A stretch of DNA of 64,000 nt from Amborella trichopoda (taxonomy: Eukaryota; Streptophyta; Magnoliopsida; Amborellales; Amborellaceae), in contig NW_006500351.1 in NCBI RefSeq assembly GCF_000471905.2, positions 35,536-99,535 on the forward strand, read 5' to 3'. This document shows positions 9,777 to 22,183 of the stretch, piece by piece. Position 1 is the stretch's first letter. The number at the start of each line of letters is the position of its first letter. The notes beneath the pieces were generated by a model. The model saw only the letters and a list, made by a program, of their open reading frames with translations, made no database searches and was not told where the DNA came from. A program made the position numbers and the translations under genes.

Positions 9777-12461
9777 TTAATAACACATGCCCAGTTCCAA
9801 AAATACAAATTCATATTATAAACTAGTATTGTAACAAATTAAATCATATAAAGTCAAAAAATGACAAACAGGTGAACCTTTCTGATTTTAAAAAACAAAT
9901 TCTAAAACCACAAAAAGGAAACCATAAAGGTGACGGGTAAAATAGTAACTATGAAGGCTATAAAGATATATAGAAAGGAGACTTGCGGTTTCTAAAAACA
10001 AGTAGGTGTTATTCCTCACATGGATATTACATTAAAGCTGTTATATTTGTCATTTTAACAAGGAACTTAAAATATCGCTCTTTAAAATTGCACAAAGTTG
10101 AGAAAGCAACGCTTGGAGAATTGCTCCTCTAGTTGTTGTATATTTAACAAGTTTTGATTTGGTTGAATAAAAGGTATCAAAGAGCAATGTCATTAAAGAC
10201 CAACAATGTCATAAAAGACCAGCATGTATACTTTGCATAAAAGAGCGCTATCACATGAAGGATGTCATGTTAGATATTACATCAAAGAGCAATGTCATAA
10301 AAGGAACAATAGGTACAATTTGTATGAAAGAGAAACGTCATAGTTTTGGATGAAAGACAACGTCATAAAAAGAATGGCATATTTATCAACTGTAGAGCCA
10401 AATGACATTCTTACTTTGACAAACTTGAAAACAAACCATCCTCTCCATTTACATCATAGTACAAGCGAAAAGTTTCCATGCATAACACCATAAGAGGAAC
10501 ACACTATTATGCAGACTTAGAAAATACTCTTTATTAATAAGGGCGCACGTTAACAATAATTTCGTAAGTTAATTGGAACTCAAAAAAAATATATTCAATA
10601 TTGATGTTCAATCAAGCATGCCGTTTCGTTGGATAAAGATGTTCAAGAGGTACTTACTCAGAAAAGTAAAGGTATATAATCTCACACATGTACACAATGA
10701 TAAAAATATGTGTGTGTATTTTAGGTAGTAAAGTGGTTGGAATCAAGCTTGCGATGCCGTGTTGGAAATGCAGAAACCTTAACCATTCAAGCCCAAGCCT
10801 ATGTCTTAATATTGATAAACGTAGACATCCCTTTGTCGTTGGTGGTTCTGCTCTAGACTCACAATCTGCCAGAAAGGCTTACCCGAGCTAGGCCGCTTTC
10901 CACACTAGTATATAATGCGTTAATGCAAATACAAGGCAGACATAGTAATAGCTTAGAAGCTATGCCTTGGTAAACCGCAAGGGATAATCACGCAATGGAA
11001 AAGGAGCCCGCTCAGGAGATCCGAATGTGGACGAAGTCATAACATGGTGGCAACATGTCCATTCTAGATCAACCACCAACCAAAGGAGCGATCCATGTAT
11101 CAATGTTTAAGTGTAAGAATCAGATTGGGGATTTATTGGTTATAGTGTTTATGATTGCAACGGCCAACATTACATTCCTATTCTAAAACACAATTGGTCA
11201 ACCATTAAAAAAAGAAAGCAAGTACCTCTAATGCGTCTTTGTTCATTGCAAATGATATGCTAAACTGAATACCATGTTGATCATCTCCCTGGTGGAGTTG
11301 TGGTAAAAAGTAGAATTACTGATAGCATCAGCTCTCGTTAATGAAAACTATTTTCTCATTCTACAGTAAAGATTGTGCATTCCCCTTGTGGTATTATGCA
11401 TTGAAATAATTTTCTTGTTTACTATAATGACAAAAAGGAAGTTGAATTGCTTTCAGGTTTTCCAAAAAGCTTGCACTTGGCTTTGTAGATTGCTTATATG
11501 TCATTCTTTTTGTGAAATGTCCCTTTCATGCACACCATACGCGTTTGTGAAGTTACGCTTTGATGAAAACTATATATGTCATTTATAATGTGGAAATGTT
11601 TTTAGTGTCATTCTTTTCGTTAAATTGCTCTTTCCCTTTGTGACATGCTTTTTGATACAAACTATTCATGTCATCCTTTTTGTGAGATTGCTCTTTAATA
11701 CAAACTATCTGTGTTGTTCTTTTTGTGATATTTATTTAAAAGATTTATTCAGCAAAACAAATATTTGGAACATCCCAACCTTGTGTTCTCAATTTCAACG
11801 GGTTTTGTGTTAGGATATATCCAAGTGCTTGTTAGAATGACAACTTGATCCTTGAAAATAACTAGTAAAACTCTTTTTGTCATAGAAACTTAGGGCTTCT
11901 TAGCCAAAAGCGATTAAAAAAATTTTTACTTGTAGATAAAATATAGCATTTTTTGAAACCCATGTGTCGTTTTTATTTATTGTGGCTCTATCTTATTTTA
12001 CCTAGGGCAAACAATTTCGAAAGAGACTGGATAAGTATTGTATTTACTTGTGAAAACTCCCCATTTAACTTATTCACAGATATTAGGTAAATAAACATAA
12101 TGGAAAGAGAAATATATGAATAAATAGAACAAATTAGTAAATTTTAGCTCGACATATCGTAAGATATTTTGTTTATCCATTTTCTCTACATCTCTAGTGT
12201 GTAGTGTATAATCCTTTTCTCTAAAGTCCTAAATCCCTATTTCTCTCTTTGTATTCTTCTCTAGTTTTAAATAATAGAATAGCCTTAATCCATAGTGCAT
12301 CGAATAGGGAATTAATATGTAATATTGTCAAGATTTGATGACCATGCTATCATTATTATAAGAAAACATGAGATATTCATCAGCGAAGTATTGGATATGG
12401 TATTGGTATTAGAGAAACTCGAGTAGAATCCATTGGTAGTTTTTTCCTAAAGAGAAAGTAC
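9582..12461. repeat. Foldback tandem array, unit 2
   Basis: Second copy, about 2.88 kb, collinear with unit 1 along its whole length and differing by many substitutions and small indels. The inverted-repeat core lies at about 10150-11755. The central dyad at 10917-10926 has decayed to GCGTTAATGC. Distances between centres (8009, 10921, 13751) give a period of 2.83-2.91 kb. Confidence 0.8.
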
Positions 12462-14257
12462 TTGCATCTTCTCATTTGGGGTTACTTCTGTCAACTTATA
12501 AATATTGTCATCCTCTTAGAAGTCCATGACCATTTGTCTTTCCAACAAAAGGAGGGGGTAGTCTTGTTTCCCCAAAAGTTGAGGGCAATAGAGATCATAC
12601 TCCAAATCTCTCAACATGGGACATTTGCTAAAAACTATCATTTTTCCACTTACCAATTAATAACACATGCCAAGTTCCAAAAATACAAATTCATATTATA
12701 AAATAGTAAAATGATAAATAGGTGAAGCTTTCTGATTTTGAATAACAAAATGCTAATACCACAAAAAGGAAACGACAAAAGTGGCGAGTGAAATAGTAAC
12801 TCAGAAGGCTATAGGGATATATAGAAAGGAGACACGTGGTTTAAAAAAAAACTAGGTGTTATTTCTCAAATGCATGTTACATTAAAGCTGGTATATTTGT
12901 TATTTCAACATGGAACTGAAAATATCCCTCTTTAAAATTGCACAGAGTTGAGAAAGCAATGCTCGGAGAATTGCTCCTCTAGTGTTTTTGTGTGTAACAA
13001 GTTTGGATTTGGTTAAATAAAATCTATCAAAGAGCAATGTCATAAAATACTAGCATGTATACTTTGCATAAAAGACCATTGTCACATGAAGGATGTCATA
13101 TATAGATTACATCAAAGAGTAATGTCATAAAAAGAACAATAGGTACAATTTGTATGAAAGAGAAATATCATAGTTTTGGATGAAAGAGAACGTCACAAAT
13201 GAAGGGCATATGTATCAACTATAGAGCCAAACATCATACTTACTTTGACAAACTTGAAAACAAACCATCCTCTCCTTTTTCATTATAGTGCAAGAGAAAA
13301 ATTTACGTGCATAACACCATAAGAGGAACACATTATTCTGCAAAATTAGAAAATACTCTTTATTAATAGGGGTTCACGTCATCAATAATTTTGTAGAAGA
13401 GATACTTATTCCTATAAATAGATTTCATCATTGTTGCTCAATCAAGCATCTCGTGTCGTTGAATAAAGATGTACAAGAGATACTTACTCAAAAAAATAAA
13501 GGCATACAATCCTAGACATGCACAATTTGATAAAAATATGTGTGTGTATTTCGGGTAGTAAAGTGGTTGGAATCAAGCTTGTGATGCAATGTTGGAAGTG
13601 CAGGAACCTTAACCAATCAAGCCTAAGCCTATGTTGTAATATTGATAAACATTGACATCCCTTTGTGGTTGGTGGTTCTGCTCTGGACTCTCTATCTCCC
13701 AGAATGGCTTACCCAGGCTAGGCTGCGTTCCACACTAGCATACAATACGTTAACGCAAATATAAGCTAGTAAGAGTAATAGCCTAGATGCCGACTCTTGG
13801 TAAACCGCAAGGCATAACCATGCAGTGGCAATGGAGCTTGCTCAAGAGATTTGAATGTGGTCAAAGTCATAACATGGTGCCAACATGTACCTTCTAGAGC
13901 AACCACCAACCAAAGGAGCGATCCATGTATCAATTTTTAAGTGTAGGAATCGGGTTGGGGTTTTATTGGTTAAGGTGTTTATGATTGCAACGCCCAACAC
14001 TACATCCCTATTCTAAAACATGATTGATCAACCCTAAAAAAAGGAAATTTTTTAGAGCATGTACCTCCCATGTATCTTTGTTCCTTGCAAATGATATGCT
14101 TGACCGAATGCCATGTAGATCATCTCCCTGGAGATGAGGAAAAAAGCAGTATTATTGATAGCTTGAACCCTCGTTAGTGAAGACTATTTTATCATTCTTC
14201 TGGAAATATTTTTCACTCCCCTCCTGGTTTTAGGCATAGAAATTAATTTTTTGTATA
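12462..14257. repeat. Foldback tandem array, unit 3 (truncated)
   Basis: Third copy, starting gcatcttctcatttgg near 12463 and collinear with the other two. The dyad is near 13747-13756. It stops at 14257 inside the right arm of the inverted repeat, exactly where the LTR of element B begins, so B interrupted the array. Confidence 0.8.
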
Positions 14258-15489
14258 TGTTTGAATACATTTTTCAGCACCTTAGTTTCCAGATGTGGAA
14301 TAAAAGCGAAGTCGATCAATAAATCCTTGATATACAGTGGAATTTTTGACAGTCTCAGAATTTTTTAAAAATAGTTGAAAATCTTTCTAAGGACTCCAAA
14401 AGGCCATCTACCAAGTTTCGTCGCAATCTGACATATCTAAAGTGGCGCAGACAAAGAATAATTTCGGACAAATCAGCCATGAGCACCCTGAAACGGTATA
14501 ACTGGAACCATATTTTTGGAGTGTTAAATGATTGTGGAACCGCTGTCATTAGATCCAACACGGTTAAAAACCCCCAAGGGTAGAGTTTTGGCTTAAATGG
14601 ACGCTCAAGAACAAAGTTATGAGTGAAACATTAAAAAGGGGTAGGCCACACACTATTCCCGTGCGGCCTCCTTGCACCAATATACATTACAGGAGACTGG
14701 TTTTCACAGTCACGAGCAGCAATTTTGAAGACTCATATCTCACTCGTTTTGAGTTTGTCGTCTCATCAAGACGAGCGTTTTGATATGTGGCATGTCCCCT
14801 GACGAGTCTGAGCCGGAAGAAAAGCTAGAGAGAAGATGGTGATTCGAGAACAAGAGTTGCAACAAATCAACAGTAGAGCGTCTCACTCGAGCAGCCAAAT
14901 CACGGCTCTCACACACCCAATCGATGCAAAACTAATTGCATTTCCTGCGTAAGGTCCAGAGTCATGTCTGGTCTGAACCCCTTGTGTGATGAACAGTTAG
15001 ATTTCACGTATGACGACATTAAAGTTTAAAGCTCTAGAAAAAAACCCAAGATTGTAAAAGCTTTATTTGGCCACGAAATCGAGCTGTGTTTAGTGCAGCG
15101 CGATCATGACGGCATGCTCAATGCAATTCAACGAAGAAATCATGGAAATATGTCAAGAAACAAGTACAATATCGATCCGAAGTTTACAAGTTTCTTACAA
15201 ATTTCGAGTCGCATGATCGGACTTAAAAACACGATCCGTGGTTCGAAGGTCTTACCAAATCGATTGTCATGCCGATCCCAACGAGAAAGTAATCATATTT
15301 TGTCCATGCAGTTGTCAGAGCTACCCCGAATCGACCTAGGAAAATCACACATATTCCCTGGGTGCAGCAGGGACTGTTTTAGAATTTCGTGCATTGTTGG
15401 GTTGGGGCAAAATCGTAATTTTGCACCCAGTTTTAAATTTTATTTTAATTCAAATAAAATGTATTTTTTAGCAATTCATGATTGGTCTT

Positions 15490-15940
15490 CTCTCTATTTC
15501 TTGCTTGTTTCTCTCTCCTCTTTTTCTTCTCTTTTCCTCTCTATTCTTCTTTCTTTCCCTCCTCTCTATCTCTACCTCAAACAGGCACGACAACAAGAAT
15601 CGCCGTGCATGTCTCCCTTTATCTCTTTCTCTCTCTTCCTCTTTCTGCTTGTTTCTTGTCTCTCAACATGCTCGGCAGTAGGCACAATTGTGCATGTCTC
15701 TTTTTCCATTCTTTCCTCTTTTCTCTCTACTCTCTTTCTTCTCTCATTCCCCTCTCTTTTTAAACATTTTCTCTCTTTTTCCTAATCTTATCTCTCTTTC
15801 TCTCTTTAGTTTCCTTTCTTCTCTCGCTTTCCTAATCTTCTCTTTCTTTCTCTCTTTACTTTCCTTTCTCTCACTCTACTTTCCTTTCTACTGTCTCTAC
15901 TTCCTTTCTTTTCTCTCTCTCTCCTGTCTCCCTCTCCAGT
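15490..15940. repeat. CT-rich low-complexity tract in the B LTR
   Basis: Polypyrimidine plus strand with interspersed ctctttctct words. It produces long serine/leucine/phenylalanine reading frames that are composition artefacts. Confidence 0.85.
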
Positions 15941-16760
15941 ATCATGGACAGCGGAATCCATCGCCGTCCATGTTCTCTCTTCCTTGTCATGGATAGCGGA
16001 ACCCATCGCCGTCCATGTTCTCTCTTGCTCTCCCCATATTGTGCACGACATTGCTTAGCACCGCACACGACATTTCTTCCCTTATCCTTTGACAAAGGCA
16101 CAGAACCATGCCCTTCCTAAGTGGCGGGTTAGGTCATGCCTGAATCTCTTCTGGCATGCATGATGATGCTTAAAGGTTAGCATGTCCCTTCTTTTATCTC
16201 TCTTGTGTCTTTTCCCCTTGTCTTAGACGACGGAACCCATCGCTGTCTATGTTTCTTCCTTCCTTCTCCCTTTCTCTCTTCTGTCATGGACGGCATAACC
16301 TATCGCCGCCCATGTTCTCTTCTTTCCCTCTCTCTTGTCAGGAACAACAATGACCATCACCATTCATGACTTGTCTTTCATCTCTCTCTCTTCTGATTTT
16401 CTTCTCTATTTTCCTTCTACCTTTCTTTCTCCCCTGTCATGGACGATAGAACCCATCGCCATCTATGTTCGCTCTTGTTATCTCTCTCTATCATGGACGA
16501 CAGAACCCATCGTCGTCCATGTTCTCTCTTGCTCTCTCTCTCTCTCCTATCATGGACGATGGAACCCATCGTTGTCCATGTTTTTCCCCCCTGTCCTCTT
16601 TCTCTCCTTTGTTATGGACGGTGCATGCTTCTTTGCCCTTTTCTCTCTCATCTGTGACAGACAGCAGAACCCCATCGTCATCCATATTTCTTTCCCCTTT
16701 TCTCTCTCCTCTTTCATAGAGGGCAGAACCCCGTCGCCATCAACCTTTCATTTCTCTTAT
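15940..16760. repeat. Hairpin minisatellite in the B 5' LTR
   Basis: About 9-10 irregularly spaced copies of a dyad of the form CATGGACGAC ... GTCGTCCATG with an agaacccatc loop, separated by CT-rich spacers. At 16494-16522 the 10-bp stems are perfect complements. Copies differ mainly in loop and stem transitions, several of them compensated or G:T compatible. Confidence 0.8.
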
Positions 16761-17290
16761 TCTTCATCTCTCTTTCTTTCTTCTCTGTCTTTGCTCTTTC
16801 CTTCTCTCTTCTTTCTTCTCTGTCTTCTCTATTCTTTCTTCTCTGTCCTCTCTCTTCTTCATCTCTCTTCTCTCTCTTCTTTCTTCTCTCTTCTCTCTTT
16901 CTTTCTTCTCTATTCTCTCTTTTCTCTACCCTTTATTTTCTCTCTTCTGTCCTCTCTATCCTCTTCTCTTTCGTTCTTCTTCTTCGTTCTACTCTTCTCT
17001 TCTTTTTTTCTCTTCTTCTTCTCTTCCCTTCTCTTCTCCTCTTCTTTTTCTCTCTTCTCCTCACTTTTTCTTCTCTCTTCTAACTTCTCTTATTCTCTCT
17101 CTTCTTCTTCTCTCTCCTCTCTCTTCTCCCTTATTTCTCCACTCTACTTCTTCTTTCTTTTCTTTCTTCTCTCTTCTCTCCTCCTTCTCCCTTCTTCTAT
17201 CTCTTTTCTCCTCTCTCTATCTCTCTCTACTTTTCTTCTCTTTTCTCTCACTATGCTTCTCTAACTGCCTCTCTTCTCTCTCTTCTTTCT
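16760..17290. repeat. Pure CT/CTT low-complexity tract
   Basis: Over 500 bases of ctt/tct microsatellite-like polypyrimidine. A 309-codon frame across 16335-17264 is nearly all Ser, Leu and Phe and is not a gene. Nothing else was seen. Confidence 0.9.
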
Positions 17291-17700
17291 CTTCCTCTTT
17301 TGTTTGACAAAGGGATAAGCTAAGTCTGGCACTGTCATGGCAGTCTCATCGTCGATCAGTTTAGTTTCCGTACTGGTCTGAGTTACCATGCTCATCTTGC
17401 TGCCATGTCAGACTAACCATCGTGCCAGGCTGGTTGGTGTTGGTTCGGTCGTCGATTAGTTAAGCTATCGTGCCGGTCTGAGTCATCGTGCTTGGCTTGC
17501 TACCACACCAATTCAGTCACCGTACTAATCTTGCCACTGTGTCAGTCTAGCCACTTGGTCAAATTCCTGTTTCTTCTATTCTCTTTCCTCTATTATATTT
17601 CTTCCTTTATCACCCCAATCTCCATCTCATTATTCTTCTCTTTCTTCTTTTGAATGTGCACTCCTGTGTGCATTGGCCTAAAGACAAGGTGGGGTCTCCA

Positions 17701-18700
17701 CCTCACGCACACACCCTAAGGCTCATGGGTTATCCACTCGAGCCACACCTTGAGGCAACCCTTGTGTTATCTCTAGTAAGCGTGCAGGGTCAGTCCTCCT
17801 TTGGTCGAAACCTATATGCATACATGTGCATCCCAACACTCAGGGCAACGTTATTCCAATGCCAACCCGAGCACACGGAGGATGACCCCCTTGTCTTCCC
17901 TCTAAGCACGCACTTACTCACCCTGTAAGGGGTAGGCTCCCACCTGTTCCCTTGCAGACACCTACTCACAGTTTTTGGCCTCTTAAGGCCAGACCACCTG
18001 TTCGAGCCCGGGCTAACCCCCAAGTCACCCGGAATGCTACTTCAAAGGGCCCACATGTGCCACCTTCACGGACTGCTCCTCACTCCCAACTCAGACACTG
18101 TCGAGAATCAATCCCTCTCTCGCTTGCCCCTTCTCTTTCAAGCGAGCCCCTCGAGCCTTGGTTCACAAAGACGTTCTCCAAGAGTACCATCTTGAGCCAG
18201 CCCCATCAGCTCAGTCAAGTCTTTAGAGCTCATAAGAGAGCTCGAGGCATAAATCTGATGGGATATCAAGTCCTTCATCGTCCCCGGCCTAGGTTGACTC
18301 CAATTTTTGGTCCACACCCATTGCTTCACCTGATGGAGACAACTCTTTCTTGTGCAAGAAGAGTCGGCCAGTCCCAGTCTTGATCGTAGTTTTGACATGA
18401 GGTCTATCAAAGCCTCAAAGATAAGCGCTACAGGGGTATGCAAATCTTGACCATGGAAGCCACTCAAATAGTCAGAGCAGCCCGCTCTGATGACCCTCTT
18501 CGCAAGAACCCCTTCTACCCGCTTCAGATAACAGAACCTGAAGAAGAAATGCGAGGGTCTTGCATAGTGGTCAGCATCATAAAAAATGACCCAACCATCC
18601 AGCAGCCACCGTCCCAAGACCATTGAGAACTGATCCTCATGCGGTCAACGTATAAGACTCGAGTTCAGTCAGGGCATGCTGAGCCCTTGCTGACTGATTT
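17701..18700 (+). other. 5' leader of element B
   Basis: Plus-strand sequence matching the reverse complement of the leader of C: the block around 17727-17770 (tccactcgagccacacc) corresponds to C near 51050, and cccaagtcaccc near 18020 corresponds to C near 50770. Open frames in it are scattered and not conserved between elements, so it is treated as untranslated. Confidence 0.6.
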
Positions 18701-20480
18701 GCCGCACACGACCTACCAAGCTCAGAAGCCTACAACTACACTTGAGGCTGATCTCCCCAAAGAAATGGTCAATGTTATGCTCGTGAACTAACCTAATGAT
18801 AGCCAAGAAGAATGCATGGATAGGTCCGAGCACATGGTGCAAGCAATGTTGGAGAAGATTGACCGCATGGAAAGCATGCGGTCCTTAGCCAATTTGTCCC
18901 ATCATGAGGCCAATTCCCTTCACTTGGAAGATGCAGCTCCAAAGTAGATTCCCCTGTCGGCCTCGCAGGACAGGTCTGTCGCTCGAATGGTTTCACATGC
19001 AGACATTGACACCATGGTAACCCACAACTTGAAGAATAGACAGATCCCGGGAATGCAGGGGACACCACTTTACCAAAAGCCGTACCCCTACTACATTGAT
19101 CAGGTTTCGTTTCCCTTGGATTACCAAAAGGGGAAGCTACCCCTTTTCAATGGTACAACATCCCACAGCAGCTTATCGCACATTTCCAAGCAACATGTAA
19201 AGAGAGAGTGGTTGATGGGAGACTCCTCCTCCGTCAGTTTGTTGAAACTCTTGATGGCCCATCCATTCAGTGGTATGCTCGGATTCCCCAAAATTCAGTA
19301 CACACTTGGAAAGAGATGGAACAACTGTTCTACTAGCATTTCAATGAGGTCGAGAGAGAGGTACCCCCACCTGCAAATTTGTACACGGGTACCCCCACCT
19401 GCAAATTTGTACACGGGTACCCCCACCTGCAAACTTTGATCGGAACGACTATTGGGTCAAGCATAAAAATAAGGTCTATCCTTTCGAAAAGGATTGGGTT
19501 CCCGCACTACTTCGACTATTGCTAGAGCATAATATGATTGAGTTTCCTGATCAAGCTGGTCTCGATACTCATGCAAACTACCTCGTTTATCATCGAAGGA
19601 TAAACCACCCCACAGAGGAATGATACACACTCAAAGACTTCATCGAGGCTCTAATCCATAAGGATCAGATAAAGCTTAAATAACTTAAGAAAGCATTCGA
19701 GGCAGCTGAGGCCTCCCTTGTGGTGACAGTATAGGAAGAAGACGAAAGCTTGCGCCCAACAGATGAGCTGCCATCAGATCTTCTGTAGGCTCTGTTTAGT
19801 ATGATGCTCCAACAAGGACTCGTCACACCAAAGCCAGCGACGCAGGCCAGACTTCTTGCTCAGGAAACTGAGAATCACTGGTGCCTGTACCATCATATCT
19901 AGGGCGACAAGTTGAGCAAATGTATGTGTTTGAAGCTGTGGTTGTGAAGAAAGTGTGGATAGGTCATTGCTTATGCCATTATAGAAGAAAACCCACAAGT
20001 CAATACTCCCATCCCAGAGGGTGTTTCAATGCAAGATTCCAATGATGATGCCTCCAATTCTACTGAATCTTCAACTTCTCAGCCATGAGGAGTTTATCAT
20101 GGGCACAACAGACTCAAGTCCTTAAAGCGAGAGGCAATTCGTCAAGTTGGGGCTGCTCACAAACCTAGTAAGACAGATCAAGCACCTCCAAATGGAGCCA
20201 GGAGGAGACGAGTGCCAAGTGCTACTCGTCGGAAGAACAAGATTCCTCAACCACTAGTCGAGTAGGAAGTTCTCAAGCATCTTCCTTCATTGCCGACCGT
20301 ACAGGACTTCATCCCCGACGTGATCTTCCTTACTCCCTCATCTCATCAGGAAGACATCCTTGGGCCATCTTTTGCTTTGTGCACGTTCAATGAGGGTGAC
20401 GACATTAAAAGCAACCCTCAATGGTCTAAACAGGGGGAAAGACCCAAAGGATCCCCTCCACACGTCCAACTCCAGTGATG
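18701..20480 (+). pseudogene. gag remnant of element B
   Basis: Gag polyprotein. Order: coiled-coil-like MLEKIDRMESM near 18850; the segment GTPLYQKPYPYYIDQ then KGKLPLFNG (19060-19160); the capsid core block WYARIPQNSVHTWKEMEQLF near 19270-19330; a zinc-knuckle-like block YHRRINHPTEE near 19590, with its first Cys replaced and its last replaced by a stop; and a second knuckle-like block CLYHHI near 19876. Several stops and frameshifts. A 28-base triplication at about 19358-19438 disrupts the region after the capsid block. Family role: virion-like particle assembly and RNA packaging. Confidence 0.75.
19358..19438. repeat. 28-bp tandem triplication inside gag B
   Basis: Three near-identical copies of a 28-base unit containing cccccacctgcaaatttgta followed by cacgggta. 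28 is not a multiple of 3, so each added copy shifts the frame. It probably arose by slippage after the element became inactive. Confidence 0.9.
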
Positions 20481-20539
20481 ACATAAAAAGCTGCTAAAAT
20501 CTGTTTGATGAGGGGAATGACCGTAAAGGTCCCTCACTT

Positions 20540-20603
20540 ACCAACCCCACTTCTTCTTCTTCCTCTTCTTCTTCTGCTCCTTCCTTTTCTATATCTCCTA
20601 CAG
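20540..20603 (+). promoter_or_regulatory. Probable 3' splice site between gag and pol (B)
   Basis: A strong polypyrimidine tract (cttcttcttcttcctc...) runs into tatctcctacag at 20592-20603. The same layout occurs at the gag-pol boundary of A (acceptor at 33470-33469) and C (acceptor at 47717-47716) on the minus strand. A gag-pol intron is a known trait of Ogre-type elements. Confidence 0.55.
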
Positions 20604-21095
20604 GTACAATCAGAGAATGTCGAGACTTTGAAGGCCTTGATAGAGAACTCGAGGGAACTAGTATTAGCAAGTTGCATAGGAGGTGGCCGAGAAAACTCCG
20701 GCCCAACTGGCTGGGTTCTTAACAGTTGTTGATGCCCTGGAGGCTCGAACCAAGGCAGAGACATCTTCTTCTACTGGGAAGCACATGAAATCTAAAAAGA
20801 TTCAGTGGCCTCTTAAGCCTGACTTTGATCAGAGGCTGAGGGGGTCAAGAGGGTAGAGCTTCTATTCCCAGGAAGCTTGCCACATGGTGCAGAGCTATGA
20901 AGCATCAACTAGTATGGGGAATACACTGCAGATACCCAAGCAAGGACCGGGTGATTCCTATGAGGGTGCCTCTCATCCCACAATCGTTGAATATCAACTC
21001 CCTTTTAACTTTCAAATCGAGCTTCTGTAGTCTGATATGTTGTCCATGATCAAGGTTGACCCTTCTGTTGCCAGCATGAGAATAGTACACAAATC

Positions 21096-22183
21096 ATGTC
21101 CCACGCTGGAGCCCTACTGGAAGCAAAGATGTCAGGATTGTGGGTCTCTACATTTGAGGTTAATGAAAGGCCTTTTGAGTCCACTTATGAGGAGTTGCCG
21201 GAGGCCCCAAAGGATCGGGAAGAAGGTGGACAAGCCACGATGAAAGAACTTCAGGAGATATATCTTAAGGATGAAGCTGACCCCAGGCCCACTTTCATTT
21301 CGGCAAATTTGTCACTAGAAGAAAAAGAGGGTTTTATCGCGTCTTTGCCTAGAAATATCGTGAGATACTTGGTTTAGATCCCCAAATCACAGTCCATCGC
21401 CTTGGCATCGATTTGACCAGCAAGCTTGTAAAACGAAAATCGAGGAGGTTTAGGCCTGATCTGGAAATGTAGATCGATGCTGAGGTGAGCAAGCTCAGGC
21501 AAGCAGGCTTCATTCGTGAAGTGAAGAACCCAAAGTGGCTAGCGAATGTTGTACCAATCAAGAAAAAAAATTGTCAAATTAGGGTTTGCATCGATTTTCA
21601 TGACTTGAATGCCGCTTGCCCAAAGGATGACTTCTCGTTGCCGTTTATGAAGATGATAATTGGTTTCACAGCTCATTGCTAGATCTTCTCCTTCATGGAT
21701 GGATACTCTGGGTACAATCAGATACGGATGGCGCCATAAGATGAGGAAGACACCCACCATTCTTGACTCTAAAAGGGATCTTCTGCAACAGAATGATGCC
21801 TTTCGAGTTGAAGAAAGCCAGTGCTACATATCAAAGAGCAATGACCACCATCTTCAAGGGCATGATGCACAAGGAGGTGGAATGTTATGTGGATGACTTG
21901 GTGGTGAAGTTCAAAAGGAAAGATGCTCATATGCGAGACCTTGAAAAGGTGTTCGAATGGTTACGCCTTCATCAGCTCAAGATGAACCCGTTGGAATGAG
22001 GTTTTGGTACACGTTCAGGAAAGTTCTTGGGGTTCATTGTCAGAGCCGAGTGCTTGAAATTGAGCAAGTCAAGATCAAAGCAATCCAGGAAATCCCACCA
22101 CCGACTATAAGCCTTTTACGCACCTGTTAAAGAAAGATACCACATTCATCAAGCATGAAGCATGTCAGGCGATGCTTGATGAC
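21096..22183 (+). pseudogene. Reverse transcriptase of element B (5' part of pol)
   Basis: RT copies element RNA into DNA. Visible in order: N-terminal linker with KMSGLWVSTFEVNERPFES (21127); the block CIDFHDLNAACPKDDF (21588-21635), a diagnostic Ty3/gypsy RT motif; PFELKKASATYQRAM; and the catalytic YVDD at 21886-21897 followed by LVVKF. Stops occur near 21475, 21680 and 21999, and a stretch of about 90 bases between PPPT and LLK appears deleted near 22110. The frame ends ...QAMLDD at 22183, where element A is inserted; it resumes at 40333 with IK. Confidence 0.85.
22179..22183. repeat. Left target-site duplication of element A (ATGAC)
   Basis: ATGAC directly precedes the LTR end TGGTTAGG at 22184 and is repeated at 40328-40332 directly after the other LTR end. 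Five bases is the normal length for Ty3/gypsy integration. Confidence 0.9.

Larger units (their letters stand above)
14258..17700 (+). mobile_element. 5' LTR of element B (3' end deleted)
   Basis: Starts TGTTTGAATACATTTTTCAGCACC-like at 14258, matching the B 3' LTR start at 46593 (TGTTTGAAGACATTTTCAGC) and collinear with it to at least 15311. After about 15480 it passes into a very long CT-rich and minisatellite block. The TATA/R segment seen in other LTRs is missing at 15480-15500. Near 17700 the LTR jumps from aagacaaggtggggtctcc directly into leader sequence, so the terminal CCTAACCA and the PBS are deleted. Confidence 0.75.

Noticed and set aside
15093..15785. 230-codon plus-strand ORF
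   Set aside because: Runs from decayed LTR sequence into the CT tract; composition artefact with no family similarity.
16335..17264. 309-codon plus-strand ORF
   Set aside because: Nearly all Ser, Leu and Phe; it is a reading of a polypyrimidine microsatellite with no conserved counterpart.
21037..21243. 68-codon Arg-rich plus-strand ORF
   Set aside because: Frame shadow of the RT linker of B.
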